Notes under the pieces: generated by a model
The model's database searches: none
What the model was told of the DNA's origin: nothing
Seen by the model: only the letters and a program-made list of their open reading frames with translations
NCBI RefSeq assembly: GCF_020379485.1
Contig: NC_063452.1
Span: forward strand, 34,867,608-34,931,607
Direction: 5' to 3'
DNA: 64,000 bases
Source of the DNA: Brassica napus
Lineage: Eukaryota > Streptophyta > Magnoliopsida > Brassicales > Brassicaceae
Translations under genes and position numbers: made by a program
In this document: piece by piece, positions 1 through 10,902 of the stretch
How positions within the stretch are numbered: the first letter of the stretch is position 1
Layout of the letters: each line of letters opens with the position of its first letter

Positions 1-1165
1 GCTAACTCTTGATATAACCAGCTTGAACCGGCTTATGAACTCGCGGAGGGGTTCGTCTTCCCTCTGTAACAGACTCTAGAGGTCGACATCGGATGTTTCT
101 CTATCTATGAACATAGAGTATTGATTGAGAAATTCTGACTCGAGTTGTCGGAAACTTCTGATGGAGTTTCGCATAAGGCGTGCGAACCATTCGAGCGCCG
201 CTCCTTCCAGATTTTTGACGAACAGACTGCAGTAGCCGGCGTCCTTTTCGCTATCCTTCAGTCTGGCCCTTCCCATCGTGATGTGGAAAGCCTGAAGGTG
301 TGCTTTAGGATCAGTCGTACCATCAAACTTTGGTACTTTGATTTTCCCTGGGTCAGATACCCTCGTATCAGAGATGCGAGCAGTGAAGGGTGTCTTCCGA
401 GCCCCCTCGAGTAGTGTGTCGATCTCTGGGGCAGCGCTGGTAGCATGATGGATCTGGGATTTCACGGCCCTTACTTCCGCTGCAGTTTTGGTTATGTAGT
501 CGTGAAGGTCGCGTATGTCCGATTTCTCACCAGAATATTTCCGAGCTTGTCGGCGTTTGCTACGAGTAATCTCGGCCTGTTTCTCAGCCAACTCCTCCTG
601 TTCGATCCAGTAGAGGTTTTCCTCCTCTTCCGTCAATGGTTTATCGAACGGGGAGCCTTCCTGAGCCGATCGGCTTCTGGTTCTTCTCAGATGTCTTTCA
701 GCGTCCTCCTCGGTATCGTTGGAGACGTCGCTGGGATCCAAGTCGACATTCTCGACTTCATCGACCTCTGTGTCCTTTGCAGGAGGTAGAGGACTTTCAG
801 AGTTCCGTTTCTCGGCAGGGGATGTTTCGCTGGGGTTCTGTCCAGAAGGACGTTTGCCGCGATGTTCTTGGCCTGTCGAGTGGGGTTGTGAAGTTGAGTT
901 TTCTTCCGCAGATTTTCATAGATATGCGGGGGAGGACTGCATGGGTCCTAGCCGTTAAGGTTTGGGCCTTTTTCGTCAAGGTATCCACGAGTTTTTCCTG
1001 TTCTTCCAACCTCTTTTCGTAGGCGGAGAACATATTTTTGAACTCCTCGACCGTCGCGGCGTTAGCAGTTGCGTTGGCCGCAGAGACGGCCGCTTCCGGA
1101 GTGTTTTGATTGTCACTGCCTCCTCCATTGAGAGGAGTTTGCATGATGTTCGTGTCGTCAGTTTA
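1..1165 (-). pseudogene. Tat-lineage gag of P-type copy E1, truncated and interrupted
   Basis: Minus-strand capsid polyprotein. Near 1144 it has an N-terminal coiled-coil-like stretch ([16 protein letters not shown]). At 76-741 it continues with an acidic linker, a Lys/Arg-rich helix and the retrotransposon gag core ([13 protein letters not shown], then ALEWFARL and [13 protein letters not shown]). The likely ATG (1163-1165) is followed directly by a stop, where copy E3 has Ser. A frameshift lies near 797. A TAG replaces Trp in the DVDLWSL motif at about position 76, and the same TAG is present in E3. The reading continues to the window edge, so the C-terminus, zinc knuckle and protease are not seen. 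It is a defective gag of a Ty3/gypsy element. Confidence 0.85.
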
Positions 1166-1216
1166 CATGTCTGATCGAGCGTGTTGTGGCTGAGAGTTAG
1201 ATTGATCCGTACCCCC

Positions 1217-1232
1217 CCTCCTTCTAGCGCCA
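1217..1232 (-). other. Primer binding site of E1
   Basis: Read on the minus strand, TGGCGCTAGAAGG follows the LTR end after three bases. The same motif lies at the same place in copies E2, E3 and E9. I could not assign the priming tRNA from memory. Confidence 0.6.
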
Positions 1233-1235
1233 AAC

Positions 1236-2350
1236 TGTGGGAACCAAAATTCACACTGTCGATTTCCGTTTAAATAAGGAAAGTAGGAGAACCCTAGTTC
1301 CCAGAGGGCCGGATATTTGCTAATACCACACGCCAAGCGATCATAACACGAAATAAAAACGATAAAATATAAGAAATCCAAAAGGGAGCAAAGTAGATCT
1401 TATTTCGAATTTGCGTTTGAGCGTTACAACAACGTAAGAGCCTGGGCTACGAGAGCTGTCAGCGAGATTCCTAGTTCTAAAACCCTAAAGCTGCTAAACC
1501 TAATTGAGTCGCAGCTCGAATAACATAAATAAAAAATTGCCTTAATTGCCCCTAAGTGCTAAGTTTTACTGTGTGTCGAATCTCCCTTTGCCTCTCGCCT
1601 AGGACTCCTTATATACCCTCTCCTAGGTCGGTTTGCGCCTTTCCCCTTCTGCCCTTAAGCCGTCATAGCTCAAAAATGGAGATATTCCAATTTTCCCGAT
1701 ATTTGTGATTATCTTCGGAAACTTCACATTTATCCCCGGAAACTTGACATTTATCTTGCCTTACGAACCAACCATAAATTGTCATACGGCTTATGGGTTT
1801 TTGGTTTAGAAATCGTAAGTGGGCTTCGAGTTACGTTTTAGGTCTCTTTGGGTTGTCTTCGACTCGAAACGTTTACTACGGTTTCTTCAATAAAAACAAA
1901 CTTCCCGCGGTTTTTATCGTAAAGTTTAAATGATGACTTCGAGTGATGAGAAACAAAGAATGGTTTAGCCATGACTCACGGGAGATAGCATTAAAGAGTA
2001 GACGAGAATGCATGGATTCGTATTGTATGGACGTTCTGGGAGAGTTCGGTCGTGCTCGGTCGCTATGTAGCGACCGAGCTTTGGCTCGAACTCGGTCGCT
2101 ACGTAGCGACCGAGCTTCGCTTCTGTGTTGTCCGATTGCCATACTCGAACTTGTCCGTGGCCGGTTTGGATACGTGTCCGTTGCCTTGGGACAATTGGTA
2201 TTTGGTTAGATCGAGATTATAACAAGATTTTACCGTAAGGCTCTTTGTAAAGATATTTTTTACGAGGAATCACTTCCGTAAAAAAAATGCTCATGCTGAT
2301 TTTTGTGGAGATTTGGACATTAACTTCGTCGTAACCATTTTTCACCCCAA
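1236..2350 (-). mobile_element. P-type LTR of E1 (5' LTR, minus strand)
   Basis: On the plus strand it runs from TGTGGGAACC to ACCCCAA, so on its own strand it starts TTGGGGT and ends GGTTCCCACA. The last two bases of the usual TGTTGGGG terminus are missing, because the next LTR starts at once. A TATATAA box lies at 1609-1615 on the minus strand. Two copies of the palindrome CGGTCGCTACGTAGCGACCG or a close variant lie at about 2055-2118. The internal side carries the primer site and gag, so this is a 5' LTR. Confidence 0.85.
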
Positions 2351-3257
2351 TGTTGGGGTCAAAACCGGTCACGATGGAATCAATGCCTGAAAGTTCCCGA
2401 AACCGTGTATCCTCGTCGAAGTTCCCATAACACAATCCTCGGGCCCTTGGACGCAATACCCATGTCTCGTCTCGCTTAGGATTATCAAAGAAACACTTCG
2501 GGAAAAGTTATAAAAACTTGGTTGTCGAAATAGATTCCTGCCTGCTGTATAAAACGGCTATGGTTAGCTTGAACACCAGTTGCCTTAACTATACAGGGAA
2601 TTGGAATCCTTTCGGAAAAACCAACGGCTGTTTCTTAGGAAAAATCGTAAAAATGTCTAAGTCCCAAAACGGCCCAAAAGGGGCCTGAACCGCGGCTAAA
2701 CGGCCCACTTACGATTTTAGAACAGGATTGAGCCTAAGGCTGATATGACAGTCTATTTTTTATTCGGAGGAAAAGATAAAAAGTTTCCGAAGATAATCAT
2801 GAAGGGTGGCGAAAAATGGAAAAGCCCGTCTCGCGACGAATCCGGCCCAGGAAGAGGTGTAAACCGACCTAGAGAGAGTATATAAGGAGAGCTTAAGGCG
2901 AGGAGCAAGGGAGAGCTTTCTCAGAGCAAACTTAATACCTAGAACAATTTAGGCATTTTTCTATTTTTACTACCGAACTGCGACTCGACTAGGTAAGAAC
3001 TTAGGTGGCTAGACTAGTGAACGTACCGACAGCTCTCGTGGCCTAGGATCTTACCTGTTGTTCACGCTCAAACGCGAATTCGGAAATAAGACCTCTTTGT
3101 TCTCTTTTCGCTCTTTTACGATTTATTACTTTTGACTCTTTCATATTTATTGTGTTGTGCGTGGCCCAGCAGATAACCGGGACCTTCAGGGAAGGCTAGG
3201 TTAGCATGGCTTTCCTCCGATTAAAAAATCTCGACGGTGTGAATTCCGGTTCCCACA
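2351..3257 (+). mobile_element. P-type LTR of E2 (5' LTR, plus strand)
   Basis: It starts TGTTGGGGTC, ends GGTTCCCACA and has a TATATAA box at 2879-2885. It is followed by a primer site and gag, so it is a 5' LTR. It matches the LTR at 10378-13206 closely at both ends but lacks about 0.5 kb of the upstream part, including the 37-bp palindromic array. It abuts the oppositely oriented LTR of E1 with no spacer. Confidence 0.85.
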
Positions 3258-3605
3258 GTTTGGTGCTAGAAGGAAGGGGGGGGAGTTATGGATCTATCTC
3301 TCACGCAACCGCGCACGCTCAGTCAGGTATGACGACCGACGCTGACAAAGACAAGCAAACGCACGACGGGACTTCCGTCAATGCCAACGCTAAAAGAACT
3401 CTAGCTGGAAACGTATCCACGGTCACTACGAACGCCGTGATACTAGACCAGATGAAATAAATGTTTGCCTCCGCTCAGAAAAAGTCGGACGAACAAGGAA
3501 AGCTCGTGGCCTCTCTCGCAAAACAGGTGGAAACCTTAACGGCGAAGGCCAAGAGTAAAAACCCGCACGGGGCCACAAGAGCCCGCAGCGGCAGAAGACT
3601 CGATT
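3258..3605 (+). pseudogene. Primer site and gag N-terminus of E2, truncated
   Basis: GTTTGGTGCTAGAAGGAAGG follows the LTR and matches the primer sites of the sister copies, with one change. The reading then resembles the gag start of E1 and E3: an Ala/Thr-rich stretch, then MFASAQKKSDEQGKLV and a basic RSGRRLDF segment. A TAA at about 3458 splits the reading just before MFASAQ. Near 3600 the similarity stops, and minus-strand gag sequence from another copy begins. Only about 110 codons remain. Confidence 0.7.
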
Positions 3606-4912
3606 TTGATTATGATGTAATCCATTACCTTGTGGAGGGCGTCTTGGATCGTCCGTGGTTTGTCGAGGGTTATCCATTTTCTGAATTTTGACTTGTACCA
3701 GAGAGTTTTTCTGAGCGTGTCTATGGCCACCTTGCCGCTTAATCCGCTAACTCTTGATATAACCAGCTTGAACCGGCTTATGAACTCACGGAGGGGTTCG
3801 TCTTCCCTCTGGGACAGACTCTAGAGGTCGACATCGGATGTTTCTCTATCTATGAACATAGAGTATTGATTGAGAAATTCTGACGTGAGCTGTCGGAAAC
3901 ATCCGATGAAGTTACGCTTAAGGCGTGCGAACTATTCGAGCGCCGCTCCTTCCAGATTTTTGACGAACAGATGACAGTAGCCGGCGTCCTTTTCGCTATC
4001 CTTCAGTCTGGCCCTTCCCATCGTGATGTGGAAAGCCTGAAGGTGTGCTTTAGGATCAGTCGTACCATCAAACTTTTGTACTTTGATTTTCCCTGGTTCA
4101 GATACCCTCGTATCAGAGATGCGAGCAGTGAAGGGTGTCTTCCGAGCCCCCTCGAGTAGTCTGTCGATCTCTGGGGCAGCGCTGGTAGCGTGATGGATCT
4201 GGGATTTCACGCCCCTTACTTCCGCTGCAGTTTTGGTTATGTAGTCGTGAAGGTCGCGTATGTCCAATTTCTCGCCAGCAGATTTCCGAGCTTGTCGGCG
4301 TTTGCTACGAGAAATCTCGGCCTGTTTCTCCGCCAACTCCTCCTGTTCGATCCAGTAGAGGTTTTCTTCCTCTTCCGTCATTGGTTTATCGAACGGGGAG
4401 CCTTCCTGAGCCGATCGGTTTCTTGTTCTTCTCGGATGTCTGTCAGCGTCCTCCTCTGTATCGTTGGAGACGTCGCTGGGATCCAAGTCGACATGCTCGA
4501 CTTCATCGACCTATGTGTCCTTTGCAGGAGGTAGAGGACTTTCAGAGTTCCGTTTCTCGGCAGGGGATGTTTCGCTGGGGTTCTGTCCAGAAGGACGTTC
4601 CCGCGATGTTCCAGGCCTGTCGAGTGGGGTTGTGAAGTCAAGTTTTCTTCCGCGGATTTTCGTAGATATGCGGGGGAGGACTGCATGGGTCCTTGCCGTT
4701 AAGGTTTGGACCTTTTTCGTCAAGGTATCCACGAGTTTGTCCTGTTCTTCTGACCTCTTTTCGTAGGCGGAGAACATCTTTTTGAACTCCTCGACCATCG
4801 CGGCGTTAGCAGTTGTGTTGGCCGCGGAGACGGCTGCTTCTGGAGTGTTTTGATTGTCGTTGCGTCCTCCATTGGGAGGAGTTTGCATGCTGTTCGTGTC
4901 GTCAGTTGACAT
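3606..4912 (-). pseudogene. Tat-lineage gag of P-type copy E3, truncated
   Basis: The start at 4912 ([16 protein letters not shown]) is the intact form of the start lost in E1. It is followed by the [16 protein letters not shown] coiled-coil-like region (4511-4912), the acidic and basic linker and the gag core (3932-4486), then [25 protein letters not shown] (3606-3730). A TAG at about 4511 (Glu in E1) and the TAG in DVDL*SL, shared with E1, interrupt it. It breaks near 3605 against E2, before the zinc knuckle. It is about 90 percent or more similar to E1 by eye. Confidence 0.85.
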
Positions 4913-4978
4913 GTCTGATCGAGTGTGTTGTGGCTGAGAGTTAGATTGATCCGTACCCCCCTCCTTCTAGCGCCAAAC

Positions 4979-5466
4979 TGTGGGAACCAAAATTCACACT
5001 GTCGATTTCCATTTAAATAAGGAAAGTAGAAAAAACCCTAGTTTCCCAGAGGTCCGGATATTTGCTAATACCACACGCCAAGCGATCAGAACACGAAATA
5101 AAAACGATAAAATATAAAAAATCGAAAAGGGAGCAAAGTAGATCTTATTCCGAATTCGTGTTTGAGCATTACAGCAACGTAAAAGCCTGGGCTACGAGAG
5201 CTGTCTGCGAGATTCCTAGTTCAAAAACCCTAAAGCTGCTAAACCTAATTGAGTCGCAGCTCGAATAACAAATACGAAAGATTGCCTAAATTGCTCTAAG
5301 TGCTAAGTTTTGCTGTGTGTCGAATCTCCCTTTGCCTCTCGCCTAGGCCTCCTTATATACTTGCTCCCAGGTCAGTTTGTGCCTTTCCCCTTCTGCCCTT
5401 AAGCCATCGTAGCTCAAAAATGGAGATATTCCAATTTTCCCAATATTTGTGATTATCTTCTGAAAC
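4979..5466 (-). mobile_element. P-type LTR of E3, truncated
   Basis: It begins on the plus strand with TGTGGGAACC after a primer site (about 4960-4975) and has a minus-strand TATATAA at 5353-5359. Similarity to the E1 LTR ends at about 5466 within AAACTTC, where plus-strand gag begins. The U3 part and any palindromic array are missing. Confidence 0.85.
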
Positions 5467-7217
5467 TTCCCGTCTACGATGGCACCACCAACCCGAAGGC
5501 GCATCTGCAGTCTTTCCAGATCGCGATGGGAAGATGCAAACTCAAGGAACTCGAACGAGACGCTGGCTACTGCCTCCTCTTCGTCGAAAACCTCAAAGGG
5601 GCCACGCTTGAATGGTTTTCTCGTCTGAAACGAAACTCCATCTGAAGTTTCCGTCAGCTCGCCTCGAAGTTTCTCAAACAATATTCCATGTTCATGGACA
5701 GTGAAACCTCAGACGTCGACCTTTGGAGTCTATCTCAAAGAGAAGACAAACCACTCTGCGAATTCATGAACAGGTTCAAGCTGGTAATGGCAAGAGTCAC
5801 TGGAATCAGCAACAAAGTGGCAGTCGACGCTTTGCGGAAAACTCTCTGGTACAGGTCGAAACTCTGGCAATGGATATCCCTTGAAAAACTGAGAACAATC
5901 CAGGACGCTCTTCACAAGGCAACGGATTTCATCATGATGGAAGAAGAGATGAAAGTCCTCTCCCAGAAGTACAACCCGCAGAAGACGTCTGCGAGAAGGA
6001 AAAACCCTCGTAACGACAGGTATGTCCACCACGAGGGAGAAGATCTCCAGGGCGAGCATAATTACGCTATCAACTCCGAACAGAGAAAGACTTCGGAAAA
6101 TACCTGGACCAGGAACCAGTTCAAGAATAATTCCTACTGCGAGTTCCACCATACCAGAGGTCATTCCACTATGAACTGCAAGGTTCTCGGCGCAAGGCTT
6201 GCTGCGAAGCTCCTTGCCGGCAAAATTTTGAAGGTCACATGCATAAAAGACCTCCTCCAGGATTCTGATTGCCCTCCCAAAACTGATAAAGAGTCCCCCG
6301 AAAAGGACACCCGCGAAAATCAGTCGGGCGAGAAACGCGGAAGGAGGCAGGATGACCAAGGAAACGACATCAACCGTAGAAGGGTTAGCATGATCATCGG
6401 GGGATCACAATTCTATCGTGATTTGATCTCGTCGATCAAAGCTTATGGACGGAAGGCTGAGACAAGTTCAAGCTGGCTGGCTCGGTCCCCAACCGACGAC
6501 GCCCCTAACGATACGATCGTCTTCGAAGAGCGGGAAACCATCAGAATCGACAAACCTCACTGCGACCCATTGGTTATCGATCTGATAATCCGAGACCTGG
6601 AAGTGGGAAGGATCCTTATCGACACGGGAAGCACAGTCAATGTCATCTTCCGCGATACCCTCCGGAGGATGAACATCGAACTAGGAGAAGTCGTCCCGGA
6701 ACCAAAACCTCTCACCGGTTTCTCAGGTGCAACGTCAATGACCCTCGGATCAATCAAACTCCCAGTGATGGCTAAAGAGGTGACGAAAATCATTGAATTC
6801 GCGGTTGTCGATAACCCTGCCATCTACAATGTCATCATGGGAACTCCTTGGATCAATGCCATGAAAGCGGTACCGTCAACTTACCACCTTGGCATCAAGT
6901 TCCCAACTCCAAACGGAATAGCGGTAATCTGGGGATGCCAGAAACAGTCTAGGCTCTGCTTCTTGGCCGAGCATAAACTACGACAAACTCAGAACACCCC
7001 CGCGGTCAACCCGAAGCGGGCTAAGAAAGCTAAAAACGCTCACGAGAGCTCCATAAAATGTGATCCAGAATCAGCCGACCAGGCAACGACTCCAGACAGC
7101 GACATAGTCCCCGAGTCCATCGCCTTGCCAGCGGATAGCCCGACTCCTGAAACGATCGTCGATCCAACTGAAGCCCCAACGGCTGAAGTAACCGTAACGA
7201 TCCCATCCAGCGAGTAG
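5467..7217 (+). CDS. gag-protease polyprotein of P-type element E4 (N-terminus missing)
   Basis: This is the best preserved gag-PR here. The reading enters at about 5467 in the capsid core ([20 protein letters not shown]), meets a TGA at 5643-5645, and is then open from 5688 to 7217 (509 codons from the first Met). In order it has the gag C-terminal part, a Lys-rich linker, a knuckle-like [14 protein letters not shown] at about 6140-6178, and a retropepsin with active site [13 protein letters not shown] near 6620 and a later IMGTPWI. It ends in an acidic Ser/Thr/Pro tail with a natural stop. Unlike E1 and E3 it keeps Trp in [12 protein letters not shown]. No reverse transcriptase follows; a long untranslated region does. 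E19 ends at the same tail, so the gag-PR-only design looks real rather than a local break. Confidence 0.85.
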
Positions 7218-8475
7218 GAACACCCGCAGCAACAAGCAGAACTACGAGATGGCTTGATCCTCGAAAGAGGTACGTAGGCAGCTTGTCATATCGACAAGTT
7301 CAGCTATCCCCCTCGTTAAAAAGGGGGGGGGTGTGGGTACGTATACTCGTATACTCCCACAAATTCCGAAATATCTATAAATGTTCTCGATATTTTCGAA
7401 ACTTTTTCAATAAATTCTACCTTCTTCCGACCTTACGATTCACTTGCAATAAGTCACAATAATCTAAGGTTGGCCTAAGAAACGCCCAAGATAAGGGCAT
7501 ACCGTCTAAGCAGTCCTTGGACGAAAACTAATTCCTACATAACTCACACGTACTCATGGTCAAGCAAGACCGGAAAAACGCATCTTCTATAAAAACGAAG
7601 ATCGTAGCCATCTCCCAGCAAAAGACATATCTTCGAGAAAGCGAGACGTCGCAAATATTTCTCGAAAGATATTATCCAAATACACAGTCCATCCGTGACT
7701 CTAAAATACAAAATGCCCGTCGATTGGCCCCGACGGGAAAGTCCAAAATGTTCTCTAAAAAAGAACTAGTAGTCAAACCTTTCATAAAAAGTAAAGGTTA
7801 TCTTACATCCGACTAGGATACCATAGCGCGCTATACAAGAAAATCCGAAATTTTGGTCAGCACACCAGACGTTCTCTGGAGAGTGCTCGATTCTTCCCAC
7901 ACAAGTCATATAAGCCGGCGCCCAGTCGCAGACTTTAATCGGAAAGAATCAGGTAGAAATCGCTGAAAGGGCAAAACGAAAGCCGATTAGTCGTCGCATA
8001 GCCTTAGAGCCAAAAGTAAACCTAGTTCTTGCCCTAAACCCAGTCCTACTGGTCCATTAACATCTCAAGGCATGATATCGAAACTGATACGAGATCTTAA
8101 AACATGTCTCATCGTCCACATCTAAAACGCTCACGAAACTTCTTAAAACTCCCAAACGTTTTTGAATACCCTCGAAAGAGCAAACCAACGGAACGAAAAA
8201 TTAAGAGTTAAGATACGAAGTGACTACTCGTGGCTTTCCCTCGACACTTGGCAGAAGTATAAACTAAAACCCATAGAATGCTAAACGAACATTCGTTATA
8301 TATAAAAAGGCCGCAGAGAGGCTGGGATTCAAAGCCACCAACGGCCAGTCCCGCATACATAGTCAATTGACCTTGCAAGGCCATAGCACACTCAAATAAC
8401 AAACGGCCACACTCGGCCTAAAACACCACACGAAATCTTGAGATAAAGGCAAAGGGAAAAAAATCCCGACGATCT
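7218..8475 (+). other. Untranslated region of E4 after gag-PR
   Basis: There is no credible gene. It starts with a GGCTTGATCC...TACGTAGGCAG motif (7251-7282), then a G-run and a purine/pyrimidine-biased stretch (7310-7350). The rest is AT-rich sequence shared in mirror order with E19 (57809-59050) and, more diverged, with 23870-26200. Its conservation between copies suggests a structural or regulatory leader of the element, which is an inference. The 7556-7816 reading also occurs at 58364-58726 but looks like chance open frame. Confidence 0.6.
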
Positions 8476-9033
8476 TCAGAGATCAAGGTCAAGATACCCG
8501 GACATCGAGACTCCAAATGAGTCTGCAGGCTGATCTACTTCTCCTCCCTCGTCTGCAACATCGGCTCCCGCTTCCATCGTGTCCTCCGAAACTTCGATGG
8601 GTTCCCAAAGCTCTCGGATCCTCCCCTCGATTGGAGGAACCATCGACTCGGCCTGGGCACACCCATCCATGAGGCCCGACATCTCAGCAACCTTGGAGAG
8701 AAAATAGAAATCAGCATTCTGCGACTTCCAAAGGGTACCAACCGAACCGCGGCATTCGTGGAAGTCACCCACGTAGTCTTAAGGGTCCTTGAAACTCCTA
8801 AACTCAGCATCAAACAATGTAGATCTCCTCGCTAACTCAGCAGCAATCGTTCTCCTCCCTTTCCTCTCCGCACGAATGAGAGCTCGGGAATGGGACTAAG
8901 CCTGTCTGCGCTCTCTTTCCGCAACCTCATTCTGAAAACGGATGAATTTGCTCTCGATCTCTTCGGCCTTGTAGTTTGAAAGACGCGCCTCTCTGAAACT
9001 TCCGTCAAGCATTGAATTAATGACCCGCATTCC
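8476..9033 (-). pseudogene. Last exon of antisense gene of E4, with stops
   Basis: Minus-strand reading opposite to gag. A likely 3' splice site (GTGTAG) at 9034-9039 precedes GMRVINSMLDGSF. A Glu/Arg-rich, coiled-coil-like stretch follows (FIRFQNEVAERERRQA), then an acidic tail ending SGYLDLDL. The same tail is open in E19 (57314-57808, 164 codons), which shows this frame is the original one. Here a TAG after RRQA and a TAA near 8780 break it. The function is unknown. The upstream exons carry the Transposase_28-like domain. Confidence 0.6.
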
Positions 9034-9103
9034 CTACACGAATCAAGGGTCAAACATGGAAGCAACAAACGAAGAATCGCCAAAAAAAAAAATTTTTCAG
9101 AGA

Positions 9104-10203
9104 CTAAAACCTCGTTGTCAACCGAGAACCTTCCGCGATCACTTCTCTCCTCGACGCTTCATCCAGTGACGCTGGAGTAGTAAAACCGGGAAGAAGATTG
9201 GCAAAGAAGTCATCCGGAAGACAAGCCTCGCTGGTTCCACTCCCATCACCCGGGTTCCATCCGGGTAGCGGAAGATCTTCTGAGACAAAGTTTCTGTCTT
9301 CGAGAGAGATTCCCTTGTCCTTTCGGGTCCTAACTCTCTCCCACTGATCGGGAACAGCGTCGGGGTGTGGCTCGTCCATCTCCGATGCACGTATAGGTCT
9401 GGAGATACCTCGCGATCGGTAGAGCGCCACTGCATTCCGGATCCTGTCTAGGGTGAAGGAATCCCAAAAGAACGGACCATTGCGGAGAAGATCGCGCTTA
9501 GCAAACAGGTCCATCGGGATCGCGGGGAGGATACTGTTCGCTACAAAAAAAAATAAAAAAAAAATAAAAAAAAATGCGTTAGATACCTCCGGGTATCTAT
9601 ACGAACCAAATTTCCCACCATCGTACCACGATGAAAGTTCCATTTGCCACGAAACAAGGGGAGACGGTTCTCGTCGACGGATGCGCCATCGATTCGAACA
9701 TAGAAAAAACGCTCGAACCATCCCTTGGCATTTGAAGTATGCCCTTGGATTATCGACATATGTCTCTTAGGAGCCATGCGGTATGAGTAGTCAATCGAGG
9801 TCTCTCGTATCGACCATAGCCCTTCAAACTCGTCGGGGCTGAGGTCCGTTCCGAGCTCGTAGCTCAGGATCAACACGCCAAGAAAGTTCTGCAACGCCGC
9901 AACGTTTAGCTGACTGATCGACAGCTCAAAACGGTTGAGTGCGCGGATGATGGCCTCGGGAATCGGGAACCACATGCGACAACGTGTCAGGAAAGCTTCG
10001 TAGCAGGTGAAGAATCCCTCTGAAAGATCCTCCGCACTCTCCCCATGCACCGGGACTCGAAACACAACCCCGCTCGGAACTTTGTAAAACTCCCAAAGGG
10101 TCTTAAGATTGGCGGGAGAGGTCCTGCTCGGAAAGGTAGGATCAAGCTGCATCGCGGGTCTTGTGGGATAGAAGACTTCGGGCGGAGGATTATCGAACCG
10201 CAT
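9104..10203 (-). CDS. Antisense Transposase_28-like (gypsy-type) gene of E4, exons 1-2
   Basis: The minus-strand gene lies between gag-PR and the 3' LTR, opposite to the element. Exon 1 (about 9603-10203) begins MRFDNPPPEVFYP and carries a region resembling the putative gypsy-type transposon domain (Pfam PF04195) common in Brassicaceae: VVFRVPVHGESAED, ITRALNRFE-like helices, NFLGVLILSYELGTDL. A likely intron (9541-9602 on the minus strand) has GTATAG, a long T-run and TTTGTAG. Removing it joins the two frames in phase into NSILPAIPMDLFAKRDLLRN. Exon 2 ends near 9104. A TATA box lies upstream. The role is unknown; despite the domain name, no transposase activity is established. It could also be a captured host gene. 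Confidence 0.6.
9541..9602 (-). other. Probable intron 1 of the antisense gene
   Basis: On the minus strand GTATAG starts the segment. It ends in a long T-rich tract and TTTGTAG. The flanking frames become continuous when it is removed (one base plus two bases forming Pro). At 62 bases it is short for a plant intron. Confidence 0.5.
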
Positions 10204-10241
10204 AAAGCGTCCCAGTGCGCTTCCTACTCTTCTTACTCCAC

Positions 10242-10251
10242 CTATATATAG
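10242..10251 (-). promoter_or_regulatory. TATA box of the antisense gene
   Basis: CTATATATAG lies about 40 bases before the exon 1 ATG (10203) on the minus strand. This suggests the antisense gene has its own promoter between it and the 3' LTR. Confidence 0.45.
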
Positions 10252-10365
10252 GAAAAAGGGTACTATTTATTTCCGGACTTTTGGCAAACGATTACGTCTA
10301 ATTCCATCAAAACAAGTCATACCGCAAGCTAGGACCTCACACCCAGGTCCGCGGATCCTAGCTAT

Positions 10366-10377
10366 CCGGGGGCTAAC
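10366..10377 (+). other. Polypurine tract of E4
   Basis: CCGGGGGCTAAC directly precedes the 3' LTR start. The same CTAAC end lies before the LTR at 26726 after GCTGGGGGA, and in mirror form at 57090. Confidence 0.6.
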
Positions 10378-10580
10378 TGTTGGGGTCAAAACCGGTAACG
10401 ACAGAATCAATGCCTGAAAGTTCCCTGAAAACCAACTCTCGATCGATCCTTGAAAACTAGACATTCCCGAAAAATGGTTAATCAAGTAAAAGGCAGTTTT
10501 TTGCGGATGCGAACCGAGGAATGTCGAGAAGAGGATCAGTCTGGATGAGGTCTCGATCGTAAGCGAGGACCATCTCAACC

Positions 10581-10902
10581 GAGGTCACCTCGCCTCTGGG
10601 CGAGGACGACCCGCACTGAGGTCACCTCGCCCACGGGCAAGGACGACCCGCACCGAGGTTACCTCGCCCACGGGCGAGGACGACCGAGGTCACCTCGCCC
10701 ATGGGCGAGGACGACCCGCGCCGAGGTCACCTCGCCCATGGGCGAGGACGACCCGCGCCATGGTCACCTCTCCCATGGGCGAGGACGACCCACGCCAAGG
10801 TCACCACGCCCATGGGCGAGGACGACCCGCGCCGAGGTCACCTCGCCTATGGGCGAGGACGACCCACACCGAGGTCATCTCGCCCATGGGTGAGGACCGA
10901 CC
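10581..10902 (+). repeat. 37-bp tandem repeat with palindromic core
   Basis: Nine units lie in tandem, mostly 37 bp. The third is cut to 31 bp and the last is partial. Each centres on the 18-bp palindrome CCTCGCCCATGGGCGAGG or a near copy, followed by a GACGACCCGCGCC spacer. Apparent open frames here are by-products of the repeat. Confidence 0.95.

Noticed and set aside
145..789. Plus-strand open frames over the E1 gag (and the same at 3971-4766)
   Set aside because: They mirror the minus-strand gag reading and have no protein features of their own.
7556..7816. Small Lys-rich protein, also at 58364-58726
   Set aside because: It occurs in both P-type elements but only because the whole untranslated region is shared; no domain or codon signal.
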